Notes under the pieces: generated by a model
What the model saw: only the letters and a program-made list of their open reading frames with translations
Databases searched by the model: none
What the model was told of the DNA's origin: nothing
Made by a program: the position numbers and the translations under genes
NCBI RefSeq assembly: GCF_026914185.1
Contig: NC_070559.1
Location: 1,364,001-1,428,000, forward strand
DNA: 64,000 bases
Source of the DNA: Puccinia triticina
Lineage: Eukaryota; Basidiomycota; Pucciniomycetes; Pucciniales; Pucciniaceae
Direction of reading: 5' to 3'
Shown here: positions 28,132 through 39,339 of the stretch, in pieces
Position numbering within the stretch: the first letter of the stretch is position 1
How the letters are laid out: each line of letters begins with the position of its first letter

Positions 28132-31100
28132 ACAGAGACTTTATTTTTTCTTTGTTTGAGAATGTATACAGTAATCTAGACAAATTACATTACAACTCAA
28201 ATAATTACCATAAAACTACTGTCTCCAAAATTATTGATTGTTATAAAGCCACGAGTAACATGATTGAGACCGGCGTAAAAAAATCTCTGGAATTGTCCCA
28301 AGAACCTTTTGTTAAGATCCCAGAACTGAGAGAAATAGTTCAGAAAACTGAGAGAGAACTCCGTGACATAGTTAAAACTGTTGCTGCAGTAAGAGACTCC
28401 AATCTCACAGCGCAGGACAAATTAACTGATCTTGACATCAGCCTGGCGGACTTCAAAAATGAAGTAATCACCATGATTAAATCTGAGATAATGGTAGCTC
28501 AGCGTGAGCGTGAGGAGCACCAATCTGCTCAGTTAAGAATTCTGATTGACCTTGTCAGCAACCAGGATGACACAATCAAAGAAGTTGCCAAACAAATCAC
28601 TCAGTCTGTTTCGGAACAAATTAGCACTTTGAAAATTGAGATTAAGTCCCTTAAACAGGCAGCCTCTGGTATTCAAACTCCGCCCCACATGACCAATAAG
28701 GCGGAATCCATTGTTCAAGAAGAATTACAATTCAATAACCCTTTCTTGAACACAAAAGAGAGAGTCTTTCAACATAAAGAAAGATCAATGCCTCCCAAAA
28801 AAGAGGAACCTGTTGAACAAACCCCTCCTTACCAAAACCAAGCAAGACAGACCTCATCACATTTGAGCAACTTTGATATGTTTGCAATGAACAAACTCTT
28901 GCCACCCATCAAAGAATGGCCCAAATTCACCGGCGAAGGAGAATATGATCACATATACTTTATGAATTACATAGATCATCTCCTTGAGTCCTACAAAGCG
29001 TCAGATGAAATAGTGACATCCAGATTACCGCGATTGTTTGAAGGCATGGCCTTAGATTGGTTTGTAGGAAAAAAGAAATCAGTTGGCAAAATCAGCTGGA
29101 AGGAATGGAAGAAACTGATCCACTTACAATACGGCACTGACGTCTGGGAAGATAAAATGCTTGCCGCATATGAAACCAATTTCTTTGACCCTATGAAACA
29201 TGTGCCTTACAAATGGTGCTTGACACAAAAGAAGAGAATTGACTGCATATATGATCAACCTTCTCAAAAATTTGTCACCAAGAAAATCTTGAAAAAGTGT
29301 CGGGGTGACTTAGAGCATGATGTAATGTGTCGCCTGCGAGATCCTGACGTAGACTTAGCAGAGTTAGTCTCAGTTATAGAATTGGTGATTGCTGCAAAAG
29401 GTTTAGATAAGAAGCCCAAATCTTATGAAGAAAGAAAGAGTGCTGTGTATAGAGATAATGCGCCCACCGGCACAAAACCTGCTGAAACTGCGCCAAAAAG
29501 GGCTAATATTCCTGAGTGTTATAATTGCGGGGAAAAGGGCCATAAGAGACCTGAGTGCCCCAAACCCCGCAGAAGGATTAACAACATTGAGGTGTTTACA
29601 GATGACGAAGGCGACTCTGACACTGGATCCCAGTTTGATATAGTACATTTTGAAAATGACCGGGAGAGTGTCACCGGGGATTGTGGATCCGAACCAATAG
29701 CCCGCTGCAACGTGATTCAAGCAGACTTGGGTGACCCCCTTCACATTACAGTAATCCAAGGTGATTCAAACTTGCCACAAAAATGGAACCCTTCCTCTGG
29801 AGTTGGACATGTATCTGATGCCAAATTGATGACTAATAAGCCAGAAGAAGGTATGAGTTATACCCTAGGCAAAACAAGTTACACTACTGTGCTCTATGAT
29901 GGTAAAGAAGTTAAAGCTCTCCTAGATATTGGAGCCTTCTGTTCATGTACCAGTACCAACTTGTTGAGCCGGTACTATCCAGGATGGCGGGAGAAATTAC
30001 TCCCAACCCCGCGTGCCAAGTTTAGTAGTTGTAATTCTGCACTTAAGCCTATAGGAGTTGTAAAGATGCCACTAATTTTCCCGCACACCAAGGGTTCACT
30101 TAGACTACATATAGAATTTGTAGTGTTAGAAGATGCTGTGTGTGATTACCTAATCTTGGGAAATGATGCATTCTGTCTTTACGGGATAGATGTTTTCCAA
30201 AGTAAAGACAGGTTCTACACTATAGGTGGAGATTGGAAAAGGAAGTTTGAGATATGTAACATCAATTTCCAGAGCCCTGTAAAAGGAAACCAAGACGAGA
30301 AAGAGCTGAACCGTTTCCGTCAAGATTACATGTCTCAAGCTGCCGTCAGTGACACACTGAGCAAAGACCAACATCTAGATGTGTTAAAAATTTGCTTTGA
30401 ACATGAAGAAGCTTTCTGCACAAAAGAGGAGCCCATAGGTAATATCTCCGGACATGACATTGAGATAGAACTTACTTGCAAACCTCCTTATCCCCCCGCG
30501 CTGAGGAGAGCGGCGTATCCCTCAAGCCCTAAGTCCCGTGAAGCACTAGAAATTCACATTAAGGAACTTCTAGAACTTAAAGTATTGAGGAAAGTAGGCC
30601 ATAATGAGCAAGTGGAAATAACTACACCAGTAATAATAGCATGGCATAATGAGAAGTCCCGCATGGTAGGAGACTTTCGAGCGCTTAACAATTATACGAA
30701 AGCGGATAATTACCCTATCCCCCGTATAGACCACTCGTTACATAACTTGGCTAACGCGAAGTTTATCACGACAATGGACGTGCTTAAAGGTTTCCACCAA
30801 ATTCCTATTAAGGAAGAGAGTAGGCAATTTATGAGAATTATCTGCCACTTAGGTGTTTACGAATATTTGCGCATGCCTTTTGGTATTAAAAATGCGCCGT
30901 CCCACTTTCAGCGTATGATGGATACCATATTCGGATCTTTTATCCGACAAAGCTGGATGATGGTGTATATAGACGACATCATCATATATTCTACGGACTG
31001 GGAGGAACATCTTGAGAAAATAAGATTAGTACTCAAAACGGCAATAAAATCCGGTTTGAAAATGTCCATTAAGAAATGCAACTTTGGATTCAAAGAACTT

Positions 31101-33413
31101 AAAGCCTTAGGCCATATTGTCTCAGGTTTATCACTAGCTATAGATCAAAATAGAGTGGCGGCAGTACTACTCAAACCTATGCCACAGACTATTACGGAAA
31201 TGCAGTCATTTCTTGGATTCTGTAGCTATTACCGTCAACACATCCCTAGGTTTGCAAACATAACCAAAAGTTTGTATGAACTATGTAGCAAGGATGTATT
31301 TTTTGAGATGACCTACGGGAGAGTAGAAGACTATGAGCAGCTAAAGAGACTCATAACCACTGCCCCTGTCTTAGCTCAACCAGATTACGCTCTACCATTC
31401 ATCCTGTACATAGATGCTTGTTTTGAGGGAATAGGCGCCGCGTTACACCAAGAATTCATTATAGATGGAGTACCGGTAGAAAAACCAATCTTGTTCATAT
31501 CAAGACAAGTCCGTAAAACAGAGATGAGATACGGCGCTAGTCAGATGGAATTTCTCTGCCTTGTTTGGGCATTAGAAAAATTACACTACTATCTGGAAGG
31601 TTGTAAAATCATAGTAGTCACCGACTGTACTGCTGTGAAAACTCTCATGAATATGAAAACACCTAACCGTCACATGCTCAGATGGCAAATCGCAATTCAG
31701 CAATATAGAGGCCACATGACTATAATTCATAGAGCGGGAGCTAAGCATACTAATGCCGACGGACTAAGTAGATGGGCTCTACCCAATACTCCAGATAACC
31801 CAGCGTACGACCCAGAAGATGAGGATGTATTTCCAATCTTAGGCATTCATGTATGTGACATTGATGATGTATTCTTCGAAGAGGTCAGAGTTAGTTACAG
31901 TGAAGATATGGAGCTAGTTAAATTAATCAATATATTGGACAATGAAAACAGCGCGCCAGAATTGATTGCTAGTCTACCGGAGAAATGGCTTACTCCTTAC
32001 AAAGCCGGACAATTCACACTCTTAGACGGCATAATTTATTTTCGCCATAGACATTCTAGCGTAATTGTGCTAAGCAAAGAGAGTCACATAAAAAATATGT
32101 TACAAGAATGCCATGACAATGTTGGTTCCGGTCACTTCTCCGAAGAGCGTACTGTTGAAAGAGTCAAACAAACCGCCTGGTGGATTGACTGGAAAACCCA
32201 GGTTAAAGAATATGTTAAGTCATGTGAAATTTGCCAGAAGTCTAACAAGCAAACCGGCAAGAGATTTGGATTATTACAAACCATTGCGGAACCAAAAACG
32301 CGGTGGGAAATAATCAACATGGATTTTGTAACTGGCCTACCCCCTGGAGGACCTTTCTCCTACAACTCTGTTCTAGTAGTAGTAGACAGGTTCTCAAAAA
32401 GAGCCAGGTTTATCCCGCATCATAAAGATGATACAGCTATGGAAGTAGCCATATTATTTTGGAATAGAATAATGGCTGACGTAGGTATCCCAAAAATTAT
32501 TATAAGTGACAGGGACCCTAAATTTACATCAGAATTTTGGCGAAACTTGCATGATATGCTGGGTACTAAACTAGCTTTTTCCACTGCATACCATCCGCAG
32601 ACAGATGGCCTAGCAGAACGCATGATACAAACATTAGAAGACCTACTCAGAAGGTTCTGTGCGTTTGGATTAGAGTTTAAAAACAGTGACGGGTACACGC
32701 ATGATTGGGTCAACCTGTTGCCAGCATTAGAGATGGCATATAATAGCAGCAAACATTCTACTACAAAAGAAACGCCCTACATCTTAGAAAGAGGATGGAT
32801 ACCGCGGTTACCTAAGGATACTATTAATGATAAATTACCTGTAGCCCACCCAACCGCCGCGGACTTCAAAAAGATGTTAGACGCAACAAATTCTCACGCA
32901 GCCAGATGTGTCCAAGAAGCAGCAGAGTATAGTAAAACTCGCTGGGACAAAAGTCACAAAGAACCTGAATTCCAAATAGGAGATCCAGTGCTTCTGTCCA
33001 CAGTGAACTTTAATAATCTGGGAGGTAGCAGAAAACTGAAACCCGCGTTTGTGGGACCTTTTGTCATTAAGAACCTACACGGTAAAAATGCAGTAGAAGT
33101 AATTTTGACAGAAGAATTCAGTAGGAAACACCCTGTGTTTCCCGTAAGCCTTATCAAGAAATATGTTGCAAGAGCAAATGAAGTGGTCCCCAAACCGTTA
33201 CCGGTACCCTTAGAAGAACCTTCAAAGAAAGAACAACTTAAGGTACATAAGATCCTCAAAGATAAAAAGGAGAGGATTTCAGGAAAAGATACAAGGTTAT
33301 ACCTTGTAAGATACAGAAACCAATCTGCAGATAAAGATGAATGGCTGCCAGAAGACAACATCCCGGACGGTGCAATTCACCTACGTAGCTACAGAGCTTC
33401 TAAACGTAAATAA
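27501..33413 (+). CDS. Chromovirus Gag-Pol polyprotein, 1970 codons
   Basis: A single open frame. Residues 1-205 are low-complexity and overlap the accessory exon, so the true N-terminus may lie later (recognisable sequence starts at [13 protein letters not shown]). Coiled-coil-like region about 215-390; Gag capsid about 470-620; CCHC knuckle [14 protein letters not shown] from 673; protease near 807 reads LLDIGAF, so the DTG/DSG triad residue is Ile; RT with YIDD at 1156-1159; RNase H about 1295-1420; integrase zinc finger about 1540-1580, then D near 1608 (NMDFVTG), D near 1669 ([11 protein letters not shown]) and E near 1707 (LAERM); C-terminal chromodomain-like module about 1914-1965 ([21 protein letters not shown]). 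No internal stop. The protease change may inactivate an otherwise intact copy. Confidence 0.93.
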   Translation: MSTRSSRPDLEGPLSTPKRHPRQATGGGSRGSGGRGGSRGGGGSRGGSRRASQGEDSEAELPEVQEEEPSSGSEYLDDHLDQSGEDYPQDERTANQAGQDQGLSPRPRPELAGVCSSPSERRSDRRAANSSPQSSREPENGAEVDGSKTARVLRRGLESLDGDEATLPSQKHREKAQSTPNSSSQRQRHPMEASDEGGGHTRQSLRSPTIDRDFIFSLFENVYSNLDKLHYNSNNYHKTTVSKIIDCYKATSNMIETGVKKSLELSQEPFVKIPELREIVQKTERELRDIVKTVAAVRDSNLTAQDKLTDLDISLADFKNEVITMIKSEIMVAQREREEHQSAQLRILIDLVSNQDDTIKEVAKQITQSVSEQISTLKIEIKSLKQAASGIQTPPHMTNKAESIVQEELQFNNPFLNTKERVFQHKERSMPPKKEEPVEQTPPYQNQARQTSSHLSNFDMFAMNKLLPPIKEWPKFTGEGEYDHIYFMNYIDHLLESYKASDEIVTSRLPRLFEGMALDWFVGKKKSVGKISWKEWKKLIHLQYGTDVWEDKMLAAYETNFFDPMKHVPYKWCLTQKKRIDCIYDQPSQKFVTKKILKKCRGDLEHDVMCRLRDPDVDLAELVSVIELVIAAKGLDKKPKSYEERKSAVYRDNAPTGTKPAETAPKRANIPECYNCGEKGHKRPECPKPRRRINNIEVFTDDEGDSDTGSQFDIVHFENDRESVTGDCGSEPIARCNVIQADLGDPLHITVIQGDSNLPQKWNPSSGVGHVSDAKLMTNKPEEGMSYTLGKTSYTTVLYDGKEVKALLDIGAFCSCTSTNLLSRYYPGWREKLLPTPRAKFSSCNSALKPIGVVKMPLIFPHTKGSLRLHIEFVVLEDAVCDYLILGNDAFCLYGIDVFQSKDRFYTIGGDWKRKFEICNINFQSPVKGNQDEKELNRFRQDYMSQAAVSDTLSKDQHLDVLKICFEHEEAFCTKEEPIGNISGHDIEIELTCKPPYPPALRRAAYPSSPKSREALEIHIKELLELKVLRKVGHNEQVEITTPVIIAWHNEKSRMVGDFRALNNYTKADNYPIPRIDHSLHNLANAKFITTMDVLKGFHQIPIKEESRQFMRIICHLGVYEYLRMPFGIKNAPSHFQRMMDTIFGSFIRQSWMMVYIDDIIIYSTDWEEHLEKIRLVLKTAIKSGLKMSIKKCNFGFKELKALGHIVSGLSLAIDQNRVAAVLLKPMPQTITEMQSFLGFCSYYRQHIPRFANITKSLYELCSKDVFFEMTYGRVEDYEQLKRLITTAPVLAQPDYALPFILYIDACFEGIGAALHQEFIIDGVPVEKPILFISRQVRKTEMRYGASQMEFLCLVWALEKLHYYLEGCKIIVVTDCTAVKTLMNMKTPNRHMLRWQIAIQQYRGHMTIIHRAGAKHTNADGLSRWALPNTPDNPAYDPEDEDVFPILGIHVCDIDDVFFEEVRVSYSEDMELVKLINILDNENSAPELIASLPEKWLTPYKAGQFTLLDGIIYFRHRHSSVIVLSKESHIKNMLQECHDNVGSGHFSEERTVERVKQTAWWIDWKTQVKEYVKSCEICQKSNKQTGKRFGLLQTIAEPKTRWEIINMDFVTGLPPGGPFSYNSVLVVVDRFSKRARFIPHHKDDTAMEVAILFWNRIMADVGIPKIIISDRDPKFTSEFWRNLHDMLGTKLAFSTAYHPQTDGLAERMIQTLEDLLRRFCAFGLEFKNSDGYTHDWVNLLPALEMAYNSSKHSTTKETPYILERGWIPRLPKDTINDKLPVAHPTAADFKKMLDATNSHAARCVQEAAEYSKTRWDKSHKEPEFQIGDPVLLSTVNFNNLGGSRKLKPAFVGPFVIKNLHGKNAVEVILTEEFSRKHPVFPVSLIKKYVARANEVVPKPLPVPLEEPSKKEQLKVHKILKDKKERISGKDTRLYLVRYRNQSADKDEWLPEDNIPDGAIHLRSYRASKRK

Positions 33414-33447
33414 TTTTAGAAAGTCAGCTAAGTTAAGAGTAACTTAT

Positions 33448-33462
33448 CTTGGTGGTGGGGAA
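33448..33462 (+). other. Polypurine tract
   Basis: GGTGGTGGGGAA immediately precedes the 3' LTR start TGTCAGCC. The 55-61 kb element has GGTGGTAGGGAA at the same place. Confidence 0.75.
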
Positions 33463-34052
33463 TGTCAGCCGGGCTACCATTCTAGAATAGAGCCCCGCCT
33501 GCAGCTCCGGTAGCGCAGCCAAGAGCACCGTAAACCGGGTGCAGAGCAGACCGCAGCGCGGATCTCTGCGCAGCATAGATTTGTTTTAAATTGTTTTAAA
33601 TATTACAAATAGCTTCCTAGAGAAGCTAGACACCAACGGGACCGCCGCGCGGTCCAGAATCTCTTCTGTACAATATATCCCAACTAGGTACAAGTAACAA
33701 AAACAAGGGAGCACGTATAAAAAGACCCACTCAGAAGACCCACGTAATACTCAGCAGACAGCCACTGGTTGCGCGAAAACTACGTGGGCTTGTTAGCGGC
33801 TAAATCACTCAGCCACGCGATACAGAGTACTGTAGTACCTGGTTGCATGGAAACAACAGCCGCCAGTAGGCGGCTAAACAATCAAGCCACGCGACTCAGA
33901 GAACTACAGTACCTGGTCGCGTGGTAGCAATCTTCTTCCGAGCTCCGTCGCAGCAACAGTAGCGGAAAGACTCGGACACGAATCGCCGAAGAGCTCCGCA
34001 TAGGAACCGACTCCTAGTGATCCTCCACTCGAGAGCAGAGGATCTCTAGCGT
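33463..34052 (+). repeat. 3' LTR of the chromovirus, left part
   Basis: 590 bp matching the start of 25406-26655. It stops at CTCTAGCGT, where the nested element enters. Confidence 0.97.
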
Positions 34053-34816
34053 TGTGGAACTCCTACCGTGCCAGGCGGTAGGCAGAGCGTCGAGGGGATG
34101 GGTGCTGTTGAGCTGCCCTCATGGGTGGTCCGAGAAATGAGATGAGGATCGAAAAGAGTGATAGCGTTGGGGGTGGATTTTTGAGAGACGGCAGGGATGG
34201 AATACCGTCGGCGGTGGTTGGTTTTGAGGAGAATCAGGTGATGATGATGGATCAGGATCAGGGATAAAGAATCAGGAATAGAGCTGGGGATACTGCCAGC
34301 GGATCAGAAAAGGGTGATGGAATTTCTCTTGGATCAGAGCAAGTCCCATGCCGTCCCATCCTCCAAGTTTGAACTTGAACTTGGACTCTGGGGAGTGACA
34401 TGTCACAGGACATGTCATCACATCCCTAACTACAAACATCAAACAGGAAAAGAGAAGAAAACACCACAACAGTCAAAGATAAAGCAACACCAATGAGAAT
34501 AAGGAAGAAAAGAAACACACAATCAAATAATAAAGAATCTAAAAAAAGAAAACAAAACAAGACAAAAGAAACAAAATAAAACCCACATGACTCATGTTTT
34601 AGGACCAAGAAAGGAAAAGAAAGAATCTGGGAGGGATTTAGAATCTTGAGGAAGTGAGAAAGTGAGGGAGGGGATCATCTTGAGGATGAATCTTGAGGAT
34701 CTTGAGGCTGAAGGGTCTTGAGAGGCTGGATAATTCTTCTCTTGAGGATTTTCTGATGAGTGATCTAAAATCTTGAAATCTTGATCTTGAGGCCCTGTAC
34801 CAGTTTGACCACCACA
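34053..34816 (-). repeat. 3' LTR of nested element
   Basis: 764-bp partner of 37865-38628. On the minus strand, a GGTGGGTGGA tract (34817-34828) precedes it as polypurine tract. Confidence 0.95.
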
Positions 34817-34841
34817 TCCACCCACCATTTGCAGTCTGTCC

Positions 34842-36368
34842 CTAGACTGCGCCACGCATTCCTAGATCAAGAGAAGACAAAAGGGGAAGAACCCGGGGGC
34901 CACTCACGAATGTGGCAAATTGTAGAGTTTTTGACAAAGCGGTAGAAACTACCCGAGAGGTGCATACTTTGGGAGGACTTACTTTTATACTCCTATGCCT
35001 CCGCAGAAAACCCAAACAACACGGAACTAGTTTACCCTCATTGCGGAGGTGGACTTGAGGAGAGCAGAGACATTCTGCAGGATCAGGATCGGCTAGTTTA
35101 TTCTCATTGCGGAGACGGATCTGAGTTCGAAAGAAAGGTTGTTGATTGGTGGAATCAGAGGAGGATCGGGAAGCTAGTTTAACCTCATCTCGGAGGCGGA
35201 TCGGAGACGGTGAAGATAGTTTAACCTCATCTCGGAGGCGGATCGGAGACGGTGAAGATAGTTTAACCTCATCTCGGAGGCAGATCGGAGTCGGTGAAGA
35301 TGAAACCAAACATCCCACAGGCGGGTGGAGAGCTGAGAAAACCCTGGGATTGGAGCCTTCAACGAGGGTACCAGATGAAACCTTCACTTCCTGGGAACCT
35401 ATCTTGATGCAGCGGAGCGAAATCCAATTATTCATTTTCTCTGCAGTGGGCAGAGCGATGGCAACAGACGCAGATGTGGGTGACTTCCTCCTAGGAGGCT
35501 TAGACACCAAAAGACCAGGGCTAATAATCTTGGAGATCTTCTTCAGGACAGAGTCTACTGCCTGCGCGGACGGAGTACAACACGGTAGACATGCAGCTTC
35601 AGATTGATTAGACTCGGGGACAGGTGACTTGCGGATCGGACGGCGAGGATGAGGCTGGAAATTGGACAGAACTCTGAGGAACGTTGGCTCAGGACCTTTC
35701 TTCCGAGTGGGATCAGACACGTGAGCATGTGAAAGAGGCGGTGGTGGAGCCACTGGCGGATACCGCCTCTTGAGGTTGCCGCAACTAGTTCTATACGGTA
35801 GATGATTAACTGGATCGGGAGAGGAGCTTGTAGCTTGAAATAACACCACGACACTTCGAATCGGGCGACTAGGATCGAACGGGATCAGGGCGCCGCTTGG
35901 AAGGAAAAAATTCTGACCCTTCTGCTTTATGAGATCGTCTTCTTTGTCCCTCTGAAGCACAGAACAACAGGCCGTCCCATGTCCTTTGTGATGACAGTAA
36001 TAGCAGATCAAAGGACGACGAGTTGCTGCGGCGGAAGACGAGGGAGAAGAAAGAAACCTCTTCAGCCTTTGCTCCAAAGACTCGAGCTTCTCTAAGCGAT
36101 CTTCCAACAACCGCAGCATCCTTGAAAATTCATCCATAGCAGGAGACGATTGAGTGGGTGGGGTCACCAGAGCAGGATCAAACCTGTTGGTCGTTTGGGT
36201 CCTCACACAAGCCCCTGAGACGAGAGTGGGCTGTCTGAAAACGATTGGGACTCTGTTGGGCTTCAGAACGAACGGATGAATGCTTGGATGGCTTTGTAGA
36301 CGACTTTGAAACGTCTCGACAGCGGGATTCCCCCACCAGGGAGGTATGCAGGCTGGAGGGCCCTTCAA
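34842..36368 (-). CDS. Gag-like zinc-knuckle protein of nested element
   Basis: 508 codons. A short coiled-coil-like segment (LLEDRLEKLESLEQRLKRF) near residue 90 precedes a CCHC knuckle, CYYCHHKGHGTACC, near 120. Then comes QNFFLPSGALIPFDPSRPI, which parallels the FLLPDNTVIPWNTRRPI segment after the knuckle of the 8680-10908 Gag. The rest is proline- and serine-rich, with a 16-residue repeat (SSPSPIRLRDEVKL units) encoded at 35173-35300. The capsid domain expected N-terminal to the knuckle is missing, and no protease motif is present. It ends 25 bp from the LTR. It may help package the RNA in particles of an autonomous relative. The start codon choice is uncertain, since another frame is open upstream (36552-36178). 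Confidence 0.7.
   Translation of the reverse strand: MKGPPACIPPWWGNPAVETFQSRLQSHPSIHPFVLKPNRVPIVFRQPTLVSGACVRTQTTNRFDPALVTPPTQSSPAMDEFSRMLRLLEDRLEKLESLEQRLKRFLSSPSSSAAATRRPLICYYCHHKGHGTACCSVLQRDKEDDLIKQKGQNFFLPSGALIPFDPSRPIRSVVVLFQATSSSPDPVNHLPYRTSCGNLKRRYPPVAPPPPLSHAHVSDPTRKKGPEPTFLRVLSNFQPHPRRPIRKSPVPESNQSEAACLPCCTPSAQAVDSVLKKISKIISPGLLVSKPPRRKSPTSASVAIALPTAEKMNNWISLRCIKIGSQEVKVSSGTLVEGSNPRVFSALHPPVGCLVSSSPTPICLRDEVKLSSPSPIRLRDEVKLSSPSPIRLRDEVKLASRSSSDSTNQQPFFRTQIRLRNENKLADPDPAECLCSPQVHLRNEGKLVPCCLGFLRRHRSIKVSPPKVCTSRVVSTALSKTLQFATFVSGPRVLPLLSSLDLGMRGAV
35173..35300 (-). repeat. 48-bp tandem repeat inside the gag-like ORF
   Basis: Two nearly perfect copies and a third diverged copy of a 48-bp unit containing TTTAACCTCATCTCGGAGGC. 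In frame it gives 16 residues per unit. Confidence 0.85.
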
Positions 36369-37806
36369 ACAATGGGAGGGACTCAGGAGGCCGTTCAGAT
36401 GATCGGCAGGACCGATCGGGGCTTGATAGATGATCTAGGGGCTCGGTCGCCTTTTGAGGCCGGTGGCAGGTCTTCAGGCTGTCTGGTTGTTTGGTTTCTG
36501 TAACCAAAAGGAAGTTGAGGGGCGAGGGTGCAAGCAATCCGTTTGGGAGCAATCGTCTGGACTTCTGCAGATCAGAGGAGGAAGGAGGGCGAGAAGATTG
36601 GTCCGGTCTGGCTATTTGTGCTTTCTAATCGGTCGGCCGCGCAGAAGAACAGCTAGAGATTGAGATCGAAACAAGAGATGCAATCTGAACAATCGGCCTG
36701 GGCTTGATCTTCTGAGGCTGTTCGGGTCCTGAAACAATCTCGGACCGATCCTGAAACGACCAGGAAAGGAGAGCCGGAACCTAGACAAGGATGAAAGACA
36801 GTACCGCAAGGCTCACGTATGTGGCAAAGGTAATGCTTTGACAAAAGTAGATAGACCCTGGAGGTGCACTATGGAGGGGACTTACTTTTGTCTCTCCTAT
36901 GCCCCGCTTATAACACCAGAAAAAAAAAAACAAGAAACTCCACTCGGTTGCGATTGCTTTCAGTGGCTCTTGCTCCTGAAACGGCTTGAGGGTACAAGAA
37001 TGAGCTGTCTAGTTGATCTTTGATTGCTCCTGCGACGAGGAAGAAGGAAGAGATAGGGCCTGGCGATATGGACGTCCAGTCGAGCTAAAAAGAAAGAAAG
37101 AAGGGGTCGACAATTCCTCTAATCGATCGGTCGAGTTCCAGAGAGCCAGGAATGGGGTGATCGAGTGTCTGTAGTCGTCGTCGGGACTTTGGGTTGAGAT
37201 TGAGAGAAGGAGAGAGCCAAGCGCTCGTCGATCGATCGGGCCTGGAGATCAGAGAAAGTAGGAAGGGGGATGCGACTTTGAGGTCGAATAACTTCTGATC
37301 TAATCGTGCAATCGGGACCTAGAATATGTACGATTGAAGCTCGTGTCGTCCTCTAGAACCTCGTCGTCGGATAATTTGCACAAAAGCTAACGGCTTTGGC
37401 GATAAAGCAGCTTGAAGTTCAAGATCAAGGGATTCGGATAGGTCGGCTTTGACGTGGGATAAATTTTGATCGAGTCGCCCAATAACACCAATGAAGGGCT
37501 CCAAAGAAAGCTGGAATCGCCCTCTACAACCTTGATCTCAACGGCGTCCTCTAACGTCGGGCCGTATCCGGGATTCGATTGATTAAAGTTGAGCTGACTT
37601 GGGGCTTTGCCTCCGCCGAGAAATCACAAACAAAAAGGGAGACTCCAAGCGGAGCAGATCCGCGCCTACGACACCGAGAGGAGTCGTCCTAGATAGAGAA
37701 ACTCAGGGGGAAAAAAAAAGAAGCAGGAATCCGGGGAAGAACTCGAGATCAAGTAGAAAGGATTTGAAAGGGAGAGCGCCTCAACCGCCAATCGTCTCGA
37801 AATCCG
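36369..37806 (-). other. Leader region of nested element
   Basis: No recognisable gene. Rich in CGATCGGTCG-like words. It corresponds to the long 5' untranslated region between the primer site and the gag-like ORF. Confidence 0.4.
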
Positions 37807-37862
37807 TAAGGGCGAGACTGTAAATCTTGAGGTCGCTGGTTCGATCCCGGCTCGGGGGACCA
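37807..37862 (-). other. Primer-binding site embedded in tRNA-Tyr-like sequence
   Basis: Read on the plus strand, the segment ends GGTTCGATCCC...GGGGGACCA, two bases before the LTR, and upstream carries an anticodon-loop-like CTGTAAATC (anticodon GTA, Tyr) and AAGGGCGAGA. The complement of the last 18 nt, TGGTCCCCCGAGCCGGGA, is the primer site on the minus strand. Similarity to tRNA-Tyr continues for more than 50 nt, through the T arm, variable region, anticodon arm and part of the D arm. The 5' acceptor strand is not matched, so it is not a functional tRNA gene. Confidence 0.75.
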
Positions 37863-37864
37863 AA

Positions 37865-38628
37865 TGTGGAACTCCTACCGTGCCAGGCGGTAGGCAGAGC
37901 GTCGAGGGGATGGGTGCTGTTGAGCTGCCCTCATGGGTGGTCCGAGAAATGAGATGAGGATCGAAAAGAGTGATAGCGTTGGGGGTGGATTTTTGAGAGA
38001 CGGCAGGGATGGAATACCATCGGCGGTGGTTGGTTTTGAGGAGAATCAGGTGATGATGATGGATCAGGATCAGGGATAAAGAATCAGGAATAGAGCTGGG
38101 GATACTGCCAGCGGATCAGAAAAGGGTGATGGAATTTCTCTTGGATCAGAGCAAGTCCCATGCCGTCCCATCCTCCAAGTTTGAACTTGAACTTGGACTC
38201 TGGGGAGTGACATGTCACAGGACATGTCATCACATCCCTAACTACAAACATCAAACAGGAAAAGAGAAGAAAACACCACAACAGTCAAAGATAAAGCAAC
38301 ACCAATGAGAATAAGGAAGAAAAGAAACACACAATCAAATAATAAAGAATCTAAAAAAAGAAAACAAAACAAGACAAAAGAAACAAAATAAAACCCACAT
38401 GACTCATGTTTTAGGACCAAGAAAGGAAAAGAAAGAATCTGGGAGGGATTTAGAATCTTGAGGAAGTGAGAAAGTGAGGGAGGGGATCATCTTGAGGATG
38501 AATCTTGAGGATCTTGAGGCTGAAGGGTCTTGAGAGGCTGGATAATTCTTCTCTTGAGGATTTTCTGATGAGTGATCTAAAATCTTGAAATCTTGATCTT
38601 GAGGCCCTGTACCAGTTTGACCACCACA
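37865..38628 (-). repeat. 5' LTR of nested element
   Basis: 764 bp, TGTGGAACTCC to GACCACCACA on the plus strand, directly followed by GCGT and the rest of the chromovirus LTR. Confidence 0.95.
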
Positions 38629-39292
38629 GCGTGTCATTTCGAGTAGAACTCTTTAAACGATTTCCGAGAAGAAAGAATCTTCCTTGTGACCGGTATCCAA
38701 GAGATACGGGTCTTACGAGTAGCAAGACCAGTAAAGAGGCTGTGCCTTCCAACAAAATGTATTGGAAGGCCATCCAGGAGAATAGCGAGTCGACGAGCCT
38801 CCCAGAAACAGCATAAAAGCCGGTGTTGGGAGGACTCTGGCTCCCCAGAATCATCAATCACTTTAACCGCCCAGCAGCGCACTACTTCGCCGAACATATT
38901 CGTTGATCAGTTCGCTCTCAGCTTGTGTTAGATTGTTTTTAGATTCATTGCTCGTCGCTGGACTCCTGCTCCAACAGTAAGTCCAGCTCATTTTCTCTTT
39001 ATCATCTCGGGAGTAATCCCCATCAATTATATACTTGGGAACTTGTCGAACAACCCCCGCTTGTCGGACCCCAGACAACACAGGACATACTACCCCTGCT
39101 TGTCAGGCCCTGTAAGAACCGCCCCGGAGGGCACCTTAACCATTCCGCTGCTCTCGCGGCCCCTCCGTTACATCCCATCAGGGATATAAATCTTTATAAA
39201 CCATCATCTTACCGCGTCTACAGACGCGACCACTCGCCGCAGTCACTCGTGTAGCTAGAGGACTTCGTGTCTTGGCATCACCGAGCCTGACA
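38629..39292 (+). repeat. 3' LTR of the chromovirus, right part
   Basis: Continuation of 33463-34052 after the nested element; it begins with the duplicated GCGT and ends GCCTGACA, followed by target duplicate GCCTC. Confidence 0.97.
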
Positions 39293-39339
39293 GCCTCACT
39301 CCTAAAGCTGATTGTATTTGCTTGTCAACCATGATCCAG

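Larger units (their letters stand above)
34053..38628 (-). mobile_element. Nested non-autonomous LTR element with gag-like ORF
   Basis: LTRs 34053-34816 and 37865-38628 are both 764 bp, start TGTGGAACTCC and end ACCACCACA; one difference was noticed. The target duplicate is GCGT (34049-34052, 38629-38632). The uninterrupted site is visible in the partner LTR at about 25990. The element reads on the minus strand: primer site by the right LTR, gag-like ORF, polypurine tract by the left LTR. It has no protease, RT or integrase, so it must use enzymes of another element. Its termini, 4-bp duplication and gag motifs resemble the 3.2-12 kb gypsy element, a candidate helper family. Confidence 0.95.
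25406..39292 (+). mobile_element. Chromovirus-type Ty3/gypsy element containing a nested element
   Basis: LTRs begin TGTCAGCC and end GCCTGACA. The left LTR is 25406-26655 (1250 bp). The right LTR is 33463-34052 plus 38629-39292, split by a nested element; subtracting the nested copy and its 4-bp duplication gives exactly 1250 bp. A perfect 5-bp target duplication GCCTC lies at 25401-25405 and 39293-39297. Only about five differences between the LTRs were noticed, so it is young. The internal region holds a spliced accessory gene and a 1970-codon gag-pol frame. Confidence 0.97.

Noticed and set aside
37666..37863. Small protein containing GIEPATSRF on the minus strand
   Set aside because: The well-known spurious peptide produced by the complement of a tRNA T arm; the DNA is the primer-binding site.
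34272..38637. Identical pairs of small frames at 34.3-34.9 kb and 38.1-38.6 kb as a duplicated gene
   Set aside because: They lie in the two LTRs of the nested element, so the duplication is the LTR pair.
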